Shown piece by piece: positions 10,174-21,796 of a stretch of 64,000 nucleotides of DNA (position 1 is the stretch's first letter; the number at the start of each line of letters is the position of its first letter). Position numbers and translations under genes: made by a program. This DNA is from Favolaschia claudopus (taxonomy: Eukaryota > Basidiomycota > Agaricomycetes > Agaricales > Mycenaceae): positions 1,116,001 through 1,180,000 of the forward strand of contig JAWWNJ010000014.1 of NCBI GenBank assembly GCA_037176885.1, read 5' to 3'. Below the pieces are notes generated by a model. The model was not told where the DNA came from, did no database searches, and worked only from the letters and a program-made list of their open reading frames with translations.

Positions 10174-10374
10174 AAGCTTTAGTTCCCTGCCTCCGGCACG
10201 GCCGACTCGCTGCGCTCGCCGACCTCCCTCCGTTCGGTCACACAGCTTGTTGGGGCTGGCCGCCCCAAACCCCGCTGCGCTCGCTCCGCTCGCGACGTCT
10301 AGTACGATCTCAACATCTCGACATTGACCCCGTGATTTTCTGTCAAAGTCACGAGACTGATGGCCTGGCCCTAG
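10174..10374 (+). repeat. R1 repeat copy
   Basis: It begins ACAAGCTTTAG and carries GCCGCCCCAAACCCCGC, CTCAACATCTCGACA and GTGATTTTCTGTCAAA in order. It lies immediately after the hAT-type MITE and directly before a second copy in the same orientation. Confidence 0.75.
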
Positions 10375-10380
10375 TATGAA

Positions 10381-10602
10381 CAAGCTTTAGCTCCCTGCCT
10401 CCGGCACGGCCGACTCGCTGCGCTCGCCGACCTCCCTCCGTTCGGTCACACAGCTTGTTGGGGCTGGCCGCCCCAAACCCCGCTGCGCTCGCTCCGCTCG
10501 CGACGTCTAGTACGATCTCAACATCTCGACATTGACCCCGTGATTTTCTGTCAAAAGTCACGCGACTGATGGCCTGGCCCTGTTTTCAAGTATAGGATAT
10601 AA
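10381..10602 (+). repeat. R1 repeat copy (second of tandem pair)
   Basis: Near-identical to the preceding copy but with the complete 3' end ...GTTTTCAAGTATAGGA. The family is short, GC-rich and non-coding. Apparent ORFs through it (…LKLV on the minus strand) are repeat translations. Confidence 0.78.
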
Positions 10603-10839
10603 GGCATAAGAAGATGATCACAGCGAATATGGGGGACCAGCCGGGGTACCATTAATCAATTCTCCAAAGTGCATGAGAAAACAGAAACATATATATTCAA
10701 TCCCGGCGTATTTTGTACAGAGCACGCGTTGCTCCAGCCCATTCAGCACATGAGGCTTTCGGATTTGCAAAATACCCTGCTACTGCGTCCAGTGGCAATG
10801 ACGCTCTCACTAATTTAATTTGGTGCTTTCGTCTAGTTT

Positions 10840-10975
10840 CGTCTACGCAAGTCAATTGAAAAAAACTGACGGCAGGCGGGATCGAACTGAACAGCTTATA
10901 TAAACAACACGAAAAAAAAAAAACAGGTTCCCAAAACCTCTCACAGTCAACCACTGCACTAAATTGGCTTCCTTA
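10840..10975 (-). repeat. tRNA-like SINE candidate (family 3)
   Basis: On the minus strand a perfect box A TAGTGCAGTGG (plus positions 10951-10961) is followed about 73 nt later by a box-B-like AGTTCGATCCC (plus positions 10878-10888), then a run of T resembling a pol III stop. A T-rich run interrupts the body, so it cannot be an ordinary tRNA. Only one copy was noticed here. Confidence 0.4.
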
Positions 10976-11792
10976 GTGGCATGCTTTGCTTCGACCTACC
11001 GCGAGGGCGCCTTGCCTTACCAAAACGAATGATCGCCGAGGTTCTTGCCGCCATCAAAAATCGCCTTTTTGGGACAGCCCCTGGCGGCGGAATTTCGTCG
11101 ACTGCGGAGCAAAAATGTGAGGCGTGACCTCAGCTTGTGACTACGAACTGAAGCCAGGTGCATACATCCGAGTCAGCCAAGATGGATTTCCTAGCAGTAG
11201 CTTGTTACACCTTATACTGTATGATAGCAGACACAACTTCATATCAAGCCGGAATTTTGCCCAAAATTCTTTGAAACTTGAGATTTAGCAGGAACTTGGG
11301 GTGGGTTTATAGGCAAAATTCGCATTTTAGAGAAAACGAAGTAACCCTAGTCTAGGGTTAGAAAAGCGCGAAATTTCTGCGCAAAATATCAAAAGTGTGT
11401 GTACCTAACTTGCGATTTTGGGAAAAAAAGGCATCAACCCATGGCCTAAAGTTAGTCAGTATCTCAACTCTGACCCCAGCAGACATCCATGGCAGAAATC
11501 TCCTGGTTTTGGTTGAGTTTTGGTCAAGGTTCAGTGGTGCGGCAGACATTTGATGCGCTGATGGAATCGTACAGCCACCGACTATGTCTCGGCCCGGACC
11601 GAAAGCGCGAAATCCGTGGAAGGAAAAATGATTTTGTGGATTTTGAGACTTTTGACCCGAGGGATCTCTAGTCTTCCTTGTTATGGTCATTTCTGCACAG
11701 TTTCAATACCATTGGGTGAAAACTGAGTGCACAGTAACAATTTCCAAATTAGGAATCTGACTTGTCACGAAGTTCGGTCCGCTATCATACTA

Positions 11793-12021
11793 TTTCGACC
11801 AAGTGTTCACTGGGTGTCACCTGTCACCTACAATGTTCACTGGACAAAGTGTTCAGAGCACAGCAAATTACCTTATATGGTAGGCCGGCGCATGCCGCCC
11901 CGAATTTTTTTGACGTTTTTCGTCCATTTTGGGCGAAAAAACTCGAGTGTCACCGTCACCACAACCGAAAGTGTTCAGTTCACAGGTGCCTGTCACCCGT
12001 CACCTGAACACTTGGTCGAAA
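11793..12021. mobile_element. TA-flanked MITE (TTTCGACCAAGTG ends)
   Basis: 229 bp with ends TTTCGACCAAGTGTTCA inverted at the right side and TA at 11791-11792 and 12022-12023. Internal repeats of GTGTTCA and GTCACC make a hairpin-prone body. Confidence 0.7.
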
Positions 12022-12189
12022 TACTACAGTATGCGGCTACATCGAGTGAGTCCGACTACTGAACCCGTTACAGATAGTCCTGAGCTACAGTACCTTCTTC
12101 GACCCCTCCTTACATTCGGGAGGGGTAGATGATGTGTGAGTAGAATATTGAGTACATAATGGCACTCAACAACCTGGCTGGTGGACTTG

Positions 12190-12385
12190 GCAAAAATTTG
12201 ACAGTCTTGCCTGATGAAATTCATGACGTTTTGTCATGAATTCATATGCTCAACAACTATTGTAAAAATGTGTTTCTGAGCATCATGAAAGGCATCTTGA
12301 ATTTCATGATGTGGTTCATGACAAAACATCAGGAATCTTGAAATTCCTCATTATTGTTTTGAATTTCATGACAAATACTTCGCAC
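12190..12385. repeat. CACTGTGC-type repeat copy
   Basis: It contains several TTCATGA(C/T)GTTTTGTCATGAA near-palindromes and ends ...CTTCGCACAGTG, the inverse of the start of the 3636 copy. Only the right terminus is clear. Confidence 0.5.
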
Positions 12386-13467
12386 AGTGCAAGTCATTGT
12401 CAAGAGAGTGTACGTGAACGTGACACTTGGCGTGATGACAATCTATCGCCGGCCGCTTGCAATGTTCCGGGCCGAACCTTCATTTTCGTTTCTCGCTCTG
12501 TGATGACGGGCAGCTGCGGCCATCTCTCGGGCTATTCTATCGTCACTACGGTGCGGCACACGCAAAGTCAAAGTCGACAACTTTGGTCTTCCATTTATGG
12601 AAGGTGTGACACATGCCCAGGCGCAAAAAACGAAATGCCCCACATCAAAAACCGGACAAAAACCGTAAAACAGCTGTATCTTGTCCGGACCCAAAGCCAA
12701 AAATGCCGAAATTTTCCCAAAATCACAAGGGGCGTCGGAAACCTGCTGACTACCCAAAACCTTGCTGTCAAGACCCCGAGAACCTCACCCACCACCACCA
12801 CCCGGCAATCACTTGTCAATACCTAAACAGGTAAGGATTGACGTCACAAGATCCAAAGGAAGGCCGAAGCTCAAGGAAAACAGTGAAAGAGAAAAGGTGA
12901 CACGTTCACAAGACCGAGACTGAGAAGTGCGGGATATCCAAGAGGAACATTGGCATTGTAAATAACGTGCAGAAAAATCTGCTCAATTGGAATTACTGGC
13001 ATCATTGGATGAGGGTGAACCGAGGAAATGCAGAACCTAGTGGTTGAGATAAGATTGTACCTGTAACAGGCAGAAACAATACCAAGGACATTTCTCCGGC
13101 AGCCTACAATGTGCATTCTGGATGATATTAGAGGTTTCGCTATGAAAGTGCCGAAAGAGGTCACAACTGTTGACGCTTGTTGATACTCACGTCAATTGAT
13201 CTGCACCTCCATTGCCCCTCACAAAAAATCGAATTGGTGGATACTAACACTCTACATAAGACTCTCTATGGGTTCCGAGCTTCAAACGGAGTGATACCAG
13301 TGAAAATGAAGGAAATATTCAAAACCTTGTCCAAATGGCGTGAAAAACCGCTTTTCCAGGACCCCGGAAACTTGATTGGGTATCACCACCCCCTAAGTCG
13401 TTTTCCATCATTCGATTTCAGGTTTTGAACACCCTTGCAAAATCGAAGAGTTTTGATCAAAAACATT

Positions 13468-13552
13468 CTATGAAGAGTTTTGATCAAAAAAGCCTCAGGA
13501 GAAAGGATATAACCGGGTGTGACAGTAGTGTGACATTTTCAAGGAAGTGTTG
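13468..13552 (+). repeat. Dispersed repeat shared with 43773-43860
   Basis: About 85 bp from GAAGAGTTTTGATCAAAAAA to TTCAAGGAAGTGTTG recurs in the same orientation near 43773-43860 with few changes. Confidence 0.65.
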
Positions 13553-15062
13553 CAATCCGAGTTCCTGCTAGTATTTAGTTCGAGTGGAGTAGCATTACAA
13601 ATCGATTTATTCATGGCAAAACGGAAACGAAAAGAAAGAAAAGGTTAACAAAACAAAACAAAAAAATCGACCTGCACATCATGATGCTCTCCATTGTCCA
13701 GCCGACTGGGAGCCAAGCACAAGCCTATCCACGCTCCCATCATTGTCTGCCTCAAAGTCATGGTGCCCTGCTGAGAGTGATCCGGGTGAGGTCATATAGT
13801 AACCTGGATTTGGTCGCGTAATGCGTTTCCCCCGACTGTAGCTCGTCAGAACCAAGAACAGAAAAAAAAAACCAAGATGGTATTTGCATACAAGACGAAT
13901 GTAAGGGTCGGCCTCTCGCATCCAATCGTTTTCATGGGGCCGCGGGCGGTAGGGTAAGACATCGAGAGAGAACTTTCAGGTGAGTCGGGCTTCGGCGATG
14001 TTCTCAGGAGCCGTGTACTAGCGGTAAGCAAAGGTGGAGGCTGCCGCGGAAGTCTAGGGGAGGTATCATCGAGTTTGGCTTTCCTGCACTCCATTATCAA
14101 AGGGTCCGGATGCCGACAGCGCCAGTAACTGGGTGGTCGGGCGGCCGGAACCCAGAAGGGATTGTCAGGCGAGTTGTCCAAGAGAGGCTTTGACAATCTC
14201 GTCGGCGGTGTAGGGGAAAGTAAAGGCGGAGGTGGTCTAGGATTGACTTCGAATTTCGGACGTCGACGTCGATTGGATGTGCGGTGCGTGCACTTTGCCT
14301 GGTCATATGACTTCACACGATATCGGGTTGTCGGCCTGAGATGACGGTCAACTTGAACACCTCTCACTGGAGTACCGGGTGGAGTTTGCAGGAAAGAAGG
14401 GACAGCTGGTCAGAAGAATGGTCACTTCCCCGACTCGCAAAGTTAGACGAACTCGCCAGCCATATGCCGATTGACTCTCTCCACAGGAATGATGGCGAGG
14501 TGGTACGTGCAAGGTACGTGCAGTTTGCGTGCAGTGGCGAAGTGAAGGTCTGAGCAAGGTCTGGGTCGTGGGTGAACGTATGTAGGTCACGTTGGATCTG
14601 TCACGTTCAGTGTTGTGGTTGACCCGGGTCTTGACCCCCAGTGAAAACCCGGGCGCGGCAGGTATCGCTGGGTATCGGTGGACTTGGGCAGTATCGTGCA
14701 GGCTCACAACAAAAGCTAGGACGTCACGTAAACTGTGTATTTTCCTCTCACTTCAATCGGACTTACTAAACTTTAGTAAGTTAGTAAGTTAGTAAGTTAG
14801 TGAAAAATTCTCTACGTCGTCTCTAGACACTCCTAGTTGGTGGCGCAACTTGCGAATGTGAGCTCGTCGACCGTCACGGTGACATGCGTCATCGACGTTG
14901 TCATTGTGATGTAGCGCTGTCGCGCTCCTTGCCTCCTCCCACCATGTTCCCTCGCTGCCCGCCCATCTTGCCGCCCTCTGTGTGTCCTCTCATTGCCGCC
15001 CACACGGTCTCAGTTGCTTGAAGAAACGTCTTCTCGTCATCATCGTCCTGTCTCTGTTTCAG

Positions 15063-15645
15063 CCTTCTGCTTACAATCAAAAGCCGCCGCATCTGTCGCT
15101 TTGGAGGACCTTCACGCAACGAAACGCATACCGTGATGCTCGCCACGCCCTAGTTTGTCTACCATCCCATTTGTAGCCATGAATATCGTCTTAGCCGCAT
15201 TCTACAGCAGGAAGTGTTCGCTGCTCGGCAAGTTGCAACCCAAGTTCTTCCATTGTATAATGAATCGCCACGCTCACAGCAAATAGTCCGTTGGTGAGTT
15301 ACTCTATTGATTCCTGTCCGTACCTATCCATGTTCTTATATGTTTTGCCTCGTTCTACGCTTATCGTGTCATGCTATGGGGATATTCACCGCGACGCAAT
15401 TCTAGGCGAGTCCGCCATCGACTCAGTCCGATATCTAACTTGCTTCCAGCCACGACATTCCGTGAGTGGTTTCAGTCTCCCTCTGCTCCTCACTAACCAA
15501 TTTCTGCAAAGCGACTCAAGTCCACTTTACCGACTCTACGCCTACGAAACTTACGCCGACCTCGAGCATTTATCTTACAGAAAAATCTCGCCACCAAACG
15601 TACGCCACCCCTCTCACTATTTCACTCGCTAACCAACGGCTTTGA
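15063..15645 (+). CDS. 3' exons of an unrecognised multi-exon gene
   Basis: Four exons join in phase: 15063-15132, 15177-15293, 15406-15461 and 15512-15645 (TGA stop). Donors are GTGATG, GTGAGT and GTGAGT; acceptors are TTTCAG, TTGTAG, TCTAG and GCAAAG. The joined product includes AAASVALEDLHATKRIPHE and LQQEVFAARQVATQVLPLYN, a helical Ala/Gln/Val-rich stretch, then a Thr/Ser-rich tail ending LANQRL. The 5' end is not resolved and may lie in 14.9-15.05 kb. No family recognised. Phase agreement across three introns argues for a real gene; a decayed transposon gene is the alternative. Confidence 0.5.
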
Positions 15646-15864
15646 TAATCTCAGCATTGACTTCGGCTTCGATGCCGCACGCCCCAGCCGCGCATGTTAG
15701 TCAGTGCTTTCAAGCTACATGTCTATGTTAACAAAAGATGGGACAACGATCACACTATAACGTCTGGGGCATTTGGTACCGTAACACCCGCCATCCCGTC
15801 ACACTCTCAATGTCACGCCCTTTCAAAATGACCGTTCAACTGGCTACAGTGCACCCCAGAGGCC

Positions 15865-17649
15865 TTAAGTGATGGGCTTGTCCCCTTCCTCGGGATGTAG
15901 GATTTTCCTGATCGCCTGCGCAGCGTCCTTGTTGGCGAGGGGGATCGGGCGAACGTCGAGCTTTGCCCAGTGAGCATTCATCGCCGCATTGCCGCCTTTG
16001 AAACTGTTATTATCCTTGTGCATGCAGCATCCAGTCCAAACAAAAACTTTGAGCAGGCTGCGATCGCTGTCAGGCAGCGCATTAAATGCCGTCTCGCCCA
16101 GACTCCGGACCATGGACTTGACTGTTGCAAGATCGTGAGCAGCTTTCTCGGCAAACGGTAAGGCATTCCACGCCTCTAAGCCGCCGACATTGCTGATCTT
16201 CTTGTCGTTCCATTCTTGGAGAAGCTGCAGGACTTCCGCAACCTGCCCGTCCAGCTCCTGTAGCCGCTTCTCGCCCAGCTCTGCCAGCAAGGTTTCGTGT
16301 TTGAACTCCTTCCACGCCTCAGCAAGCGCTTTTTCATTGTTCGCATGATCCCCGCACATTCCTCGTAGGCGCCGACATATCATCCGCAGGTCTAGCGGAC
16401 CGGTACGTTTCCCAAGTGGGCTGTCGTTATAGCTTTTCATGATATCTTCATAGATTTGCACAAGCTTTAGCTCCCTGCCTCCGGCACGGCCGACTCGCTG
16501 CGCTCGCCGGCCTTCCTTCGTTCGGTCACACAGCTTGTTGGGGCTGGCCGCCCCAAACCCCGCTGCGCTCGCTCCGCTCGCGACGTCTCGTACGATCTCA
16601 ACATCTCGACAAAGACCCCGTGACTTTCTGTCAAAAGTCACGCGACTGATGGCCTGGCCCTGTTTTCAAGTATAGGATCCATACTGCTTTCGATGTCTCG
16701 GTGCTGTGATCGACAGTCTGGTGGACGCCTGCGAAGCGAATTTTGGGTTTATCTGACAAAGATAATCTTCCCGGCGGCGTCGCGCCCTACAGGGACCTTC
16801 ATGTGAACGTGATGGGATTGGTATTAAATTTTCTTGCGCCCCGTGCCATCGCTCGACATGGTAAAGTCTTCCTTTTTTGTCAGCATCATATGAATACGAT
16901 AATGAGTGCTCATACCTTGCGTTTGCTGTAGCTCAAAGCCTAGCTGGACCCTCGCCATAATCAGCCCCTCAAGCGGGATACGACTGACCTAGTACGGCGG
17001 CTCAGCGTATGAGGCAGATCGATCCCGAAGATGCTCGCAACATCATTAATCGCCTTCCCCACCTTCCCCTGCTTACACCCGCACGCAATCAAGAGGCGCG
17101 CGAGGTGTCGGACTTCTACCTTGTACGAGCGACCCCGTTTGAGGTGGGTTCTCGCAACAGCGCGGGCTCGCTGTGAGCTGGTGTGGAGTTTCTTTACTAT
17201 AATTGACTGTCGATTGACGCGTTTCTTTAGGACCCGAATACTAGCGCGAAGAGCAGAGAGGTCGGCGGAGTCTGATTTAGCCGCTTGCTCTGCCAGAGCG
17301 ATTTTTGGGACGCTTCGGACTCTGCAGTGCGGGTTGCAGCCTGGACCTCCCCAAACAGCTGGAAGATCCGTGCCTCATGCCGCTTTATACCCTCCTTGAG
17401 CTCCTGGTTTTGCTGAAGGTGCCGCATTTCTCGTCGCATGGCTAGCTCATACTTCCTTTTGTAGACATCCCGCTGCGTCTTCAGTGTTGTATTAGATATC
17501 TTGTACTCTGCAAGACGGCGTGTCTTTGAACTGGGAGGGGGAGAGGCCGGGGGGATATTCTCCTTCTGTTCGGATTGACGAGAGTGGCGAGCATTTGTGA
17601 GTTTCTTCTTTTGAGCACGGGAGCGCCCTTTACGGCGTAGATTGGCCAT
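15865..17649 (-). pseudogene. Transposase-like gene of a multicopy basidiomycete family, decayed
   Basis: An ATG at 17647-17649 opens a basic N-terminus with a coiled coil (KRKYELAMRREMRHLQ). A one-base frameshift near 17310 moves to a frame reading VRHLARLLIACGCKQGKVG. After an intron, SSDGTGRKKI...HVHMKV and TVDHSTETSKAVW follow. The C-terminal half reads MICRRLRGMCGDHANNE and FVWTGCCMHKDNNSFKGG and ends at 15865. I recall this protein as widely repeated in Agaricomycete genomes. The DG near the first Asp and the CxxH-type motif GCCMHKD suggest an RNase H-fold DDE transposase, possibly near the KDZ group, but that is inference. At least two frameshifts and the R1 insertion at 16460-16678 make this a dead copy. 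Confidence 0.6.
16460..16678 (+). repeat. R1 repeat inserted in the transposase-like gene
   Basis: A complete R1 unit (CAAGCTTTAGC ... GTTTTCAAGTATAGGA) interrupts the minus-strand gene between a segment ending SKAVW and one starting IYEDIMKSYNDSPL. It shows that R1 is mobile. No clean target duplication could be delimited. Confidence 0.75.
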
Positions 17650-17751
17650 AGTAGTGTCCTGGTAGTATGTAATCGGCTAACTTCTATGGTACTCATTAGA
17701 CTTGATATTAGACTGTTTCTGATCAGATTTTCAAGTAAACAACCTGTTATA

Positions 17752-18223
17752 CAGTCGTCACTGTCATAACCCATAGCCCTCGGGATACACCTCAGGGTAT
17801 GGGTTATCACAGTGTATGGCTTTCAAAGGGGATCAGAGGCAGTGTTAGGTCACGTTTTCCGTGAGATATTACTATATATGGGGCGCGGGAACACTTGCCT
17901 CATCCATGATCGTGCATGACCAGGTGCATGAACAGTGGTAAAATGGCCCATCAACTCGGATTTGGCGTAAATATGGGTGATTTCGGTGCATCTTACAACT
18001 TTGCAGGTAAAATCAAGGTAAAATCATCCCAAACCATGCCGGTTGAAGGGCCCGATATAGAAATTTCATGGGTTATGACCTTCGCAGAAGGTATGGATTA
18101 TGGGGTATGAGAGAGTTATGGGTTATGGCCTCCATTTCACTGCAAACCAACTTGGTGGGGCCAAAAAAGTATGGGTTACAGCAGAGTATGGGTTATCAGA
18201 GGTATGGGTTAGGACAGTGATCC
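17752..18223. mobile_element. MITE of the CAGTCG/CATAACCCATA family
   Basis: The left end CAGTCGTCACTGTCATAACCC follows TA at 17750-17751. The right end, inverted, reads GGATCACTGTCCTAACCC and precedes TA at 18224-18225. TATGGGTTA phrases recur internally, as in the 6949-7114 element. The right terminus has diverged. Confidence 0.65.
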
Positions 18224-18354
18224 TAGAGGGCGGTGACGTAGGGAAGGAGGCGTGGTCCGTTACAGCAGAGTGTGTTGGCGAGAGTGGCGGCGGCGGCGGC
18301 GCTCTATAATGGTGACTTGGAGGGAGGTCACAAAGACCCCGTGATTTTCTGTAT

Positions 18355-19067
18355 AGCGAGTCGGCCCTGCCGAAGGCGGGGTACACAGCTTGTCGGGGCT
18401 CCGCCCCAAACCCCGCGTTTATTTTTTGCTGGATTCCGTGCCCGCGGCGCCGGGGAAAGCGTGTGAGAAGTCACCTGCTTTTTCACGTGAATTATCACGG
18501 GACCTGCGGTCCCGTAGTGTCTTTTATTACAAGCTTAAGCACCCCGCCTTCGGCAGGGCCCCTACGGGGGGTGCACAGCTTGTCCAATGTAATTTTTTTG
18601 CTGGATTGTGTACCCTCGGCGCCGCACTGCCGCTCGCTGCACTCGCGGTGCGCGGCGCCGTCGGGAAGGTTCGTGGGAAGCGGCGTCAACATCTCGACAG
18701 CCGGCAGCAGCATCTCGACATGGTCCCGTGGTTTCGTGTCAAAGTCACGTTACTTTTCACGTGAGCTGATCCTTGTGTTTTCATGTATAGGACAAGCTTA
18801 AGCACCCCGCCTTCGGCAGGGCCCCTACGGGGGGTGCACAGCTTGTTGGGGCTCCGCCCCAAACCCCTTTTGCTGGATTGTGTGCCCTCGGCGCCGCACT
18901 GCCGCTCGCTGCACTCGCGGTGCGCGGCGCCGTCGGGAAGGTTCGTGGGAACCGGGAGCAACATCTCGACAGCCGGCAGCGACATCTCGACATGGTCCCG
19001 TGGTTTCGTGTCAAAGTCACGTTACTTTTCACGTGAGCTGATCCTTGTGTTTTCATGTATAGGATAG
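18355..19067 (+). repeat. R1 repeat cluster (one partial, two tandem copies)
   Basis: A partial copy lies at 18355-18528. Two head-to-tail copies of a variant with AAGCTTAAGCACCCCGCC starts and TTTTCATGTATAGGA ends occupy about 18530-18789 and 18790-19067. Both carry GGCGCCGCACTGCCGCTCGC and two CATCTCGACA phrases. The body is highly GC-rich and hairpin-prone, with no coding content. Confidence 0.75.
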
Positions 19068-20776
19068 GACTGTACAGTGCCAAGCATCACATCACGGTTC
19101 CTTTTTTGGCAGGGAACGGCATCAAATGTTGAACTCGAAACTACATTATGCCGTCATCACCATTCAACTTAAAAACAGTGTAAAACGTCTCTATGGATGT
19201 GTAGCAACTCATCTTGTGCTTTGCAAGGCAATTGAACAAGTTTTTGTATTTTCACCTCCGAAAAAGTGAAACAAACCCTAATGATAGCTGATGCCATCAT
19301 CAAATTCCCATATCGGTTAGGGTTAAGGTCACGTGCGTCCTGGACTTTGCCGCCCCAACGTTCGGCGGATCACCCAGGTAGGTCAGAGCAGACTCGGCTA
19401 CACTCGGCTACCAATTTTTCTGGGTTTCTGCATGACTACTGAACACATCTGGCCTCAATCCATCCAAAATTAGAGCCAAAAGCATGATTTTATTTTTTCC
19501 AGACGCGAAAAAAAGTGAAACACCGTGGGAAAAAGTGAGTTCTCGACGCCAAACGCATTCTTTTGGTAGTCTCTCTAGACAGACACTATAACTCAAGGGG
19601 ATACCGATCCGCGAAATCCGTACCAGGGGTCGAAGTTTTTTTTTCAGCGACTTCGGGCGACCCCCCCTCCCTTCCTGCTGCCGTCATATGCCTTATATGG
19701 TAAATTCACGTGATCTTCCCACCGCCCAATTTGTTAGCTGTATCAAATTTATGTATTTTGGGACTCAACATCAGCATTTGAAGCGAAGAACCTGTTACAT
19801 ATTTTGCACATTTCCACGCACCTGCACTGTGCAAAATTGATATTTCTCAATGTCAGCAACCAGTCCTTCTGGACCAAACAACAGCATACACACTGACAGC
19901 CGAGGCTGCCGAGAGGCCCGAGCGGCGGTCAAACCAATCTGACGGTGACAATGGTGGCCAGAGTTGGATCTGAAGTACTGAATTGCTAAAATAAGGCTGT
20001 AGAGCAACGTACCTAGCATATATCTGCTGCATACAACCCTCAGAACCGAGTTACAAAAAATCATATGAAAGTTTTTTCTCGAGGCCCTTGGGACCCCCCT
20101 CCCCCCCTTCTATATAAGGAAATTTCTTATCTCGGAAGGCCCTTGCAGCTCGTTCCTCGCTAGTTATAGTCTGTTAGTTACCGCGCCTGATAACCGGTAT
20201 CTTGCCTTATCACTGATTGATGGTGATGCACAACCAAACAACGCGCTCACCTTCACCGATTCGACGCGACTTGGAGAGCTGAAACCGTCAGAAACAGTGT
20301 AAGAGACCTACAATTTGGTCAAGAATAGGTCCTTGCTCAATTCACACTTGTTCTGTCTTCAAACCTGTACTCACCGGAAATGTGCCCAAATCAGGGAATT
20401 CTACGTTTTCTACCTCGAGTATCATGAAGGCCCGTAGAATTTGTTGCTTGAGCATTCAAAGAGGTTAGTATTGGTCAAGAGCTTGATTTTCCACCTCAAA
20501 GTTGCCCGGGAACGCGCTTAAGTCGCGTCGAGGCGCGGTTGCCATTACTTCCCAAATAGGCTGCTTATATAATAACGCAGGATACCTCTTACTGGGCGTG
20601 GTAACCACAGGACTATTCTTTTGGTCGGTTTCCTTCCTTGGAAAATCAGAAATAAATCACAAAAAATTATGTTCGGCCGAAAAAGCAGTGTTGGAGAAGT
20701 GGTGCTTGGCACTGTATAGGATAGACAAGCTTTGTATTCGTGGGGTACGTTACGTTTGGCCTGTCAGATCACGTGC
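19068..20776. other. Interval without recognisable gene
   Basis: AT-rich and low-complexity sequence with a TATA-like TCTATATAAGG near 20110. The phrase ACAGACACTATAACT near 19580 recurs near 51540. No spliceable ORF was found. Confidence 0.4.
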
Positions 20777-21361
20777 TGATTGATGTGCGTGCCCCGGGAG
20801 GACCCCCGGCAACCACCTATGATGCCTGCCCGCGAAAAAAAAAAAATCGGATAAAACAAGCGCAAAATTGGCCGTCAGCCTTCCCGGATTCGGATAAGAA
20901 ACCCAACTTTCGGAAGCCAGGTCAGGTCGAAAATTCGGATAAAACATGGGGTCCGCCAACCAACCCTGGTTGGGACCCGGATAAAACTCGCCCGAGTGAC
21001 AGCGATTGACCTATCTGCAGCCAAATCTCGTCGAAATCAACGAACTCAGAGCAAATCAGGCCTATTCTCACACTTGATTTTTGGCAGAATTGATGTTAAA
21101 TCAACGGGAATGTGCCGTTTGCAGGGTAAATCCTGGGAAAAGTGACTTCGGCAAGCCAAACCCAGCGTTTCCGCTGTCAAGCGACCGAAAATGACCTGGG
21201 AGCAATTTTCCCATTTTTCCCTGTTTTTAGCTGATTTTGGTGATTTTCCGAGGCCTGGTGTTGCCCGATTTGGGGTCCGGATAAGAAAGCACAAAATCCA
21301 GGATTTCGTGGGCAGGCATCATAGGTGGTTGCCGGGGGTCCTGCCCCGGGGCACACAATCA
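20777..21361. mobile_element. Inverted-repeat element with 45-bp class TIRs
   Basis: The left arm (GTGCCCCGGGAGGACCCCCG and on through CAACCACCTATGATGCCTGC) is mirrored at about 21303-21355. The interior holds several GGATAA-type phrases but no gene. No target duplication was clear. Confidence 0.65.
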
Positions 21362-21599
21362 TTCCCTTCGCAATCGGGCCTCCGGCCACCCTCTCCTCTG
21401 TGACATTCACGATCGAACTGTATTTTACGAGCAATCAAAACACATTCCTGGACCCACAAAACACAACATTCATGTATCAATGTTGTGTTTTGTGGGTCTC
21501 GCCGTTCCGGCTGCTGGTGGGAAAATCAGAACAATTAGAAGCTGCTATAGCCACTGATTTGACAGCTTCCTTCCGGCTATGAATAAACTGTCCATTAAA

Positions 21600-21649
21600 A
21601 CGCGTCCGTTGACCGCGACGCGACGCGCCGATGCGTGTTTCCGACGCGT
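21600..21649 (+). promoter_or_regulatory. Two MluI-cell-cycle-box-like sites (ACGCGT)
   Basis: ACGCGT occurs at 21600-21605 and 21644-21649 with further CGACGCG phrases between, about 150-200 bp upstream of the ATG at 21797. ACGCGT is the binding core of fungal MBF, which drives late-G1/S genes. Use as a promoter here is inference. Confidence 0.35.
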
Positions 21650-21796
21650 GTTTTGCTCATCGCAGTGTCCCATCCATCACCGTGCCTTCCTTGCCTCAAG
21701 GCTGTAATTGTTTGGCTTTTGTTTGCGCGTTTCAGATTTTGACTCAGGGGATTCTTTTTCCTTTCATTTTCTGCCGCCGCTCTCGTCTACCTACTG

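Larger units (their letters stand above)
10603..13429. other. Gene-poor interval with small repeats
   Basis: No convincing gene seen. It contains the SINE-like sequence at 10840-10975, the MITE at 11793-12021, the CACTGTGC-type repeat at about 12200-12385, and a 12.4-12.8 kb segment whose pieces recur near 25.0, 56.2 and 60.95 kb. Confidence 0.5.

Noticed and set aside
10174..10602. Protein-coding ORFs on the minus strand through R1
   Set aside because: The same translations recur at every R1 copy; they are repeat shadows without start context or known domains.
13846..14367. 173-codon minus-strand ORF
   Set aside because: Pro/Arg-rich with no usable ATG near its start and no recognised domain; a resemblance to a fungal NPF-type segment was too weak to support.
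15865..16641. A 258-aa protein starting within R1
   Set aside because: The first roughly 60 residues are translated R1 sequence; the true gene continues upstream of the insertion.
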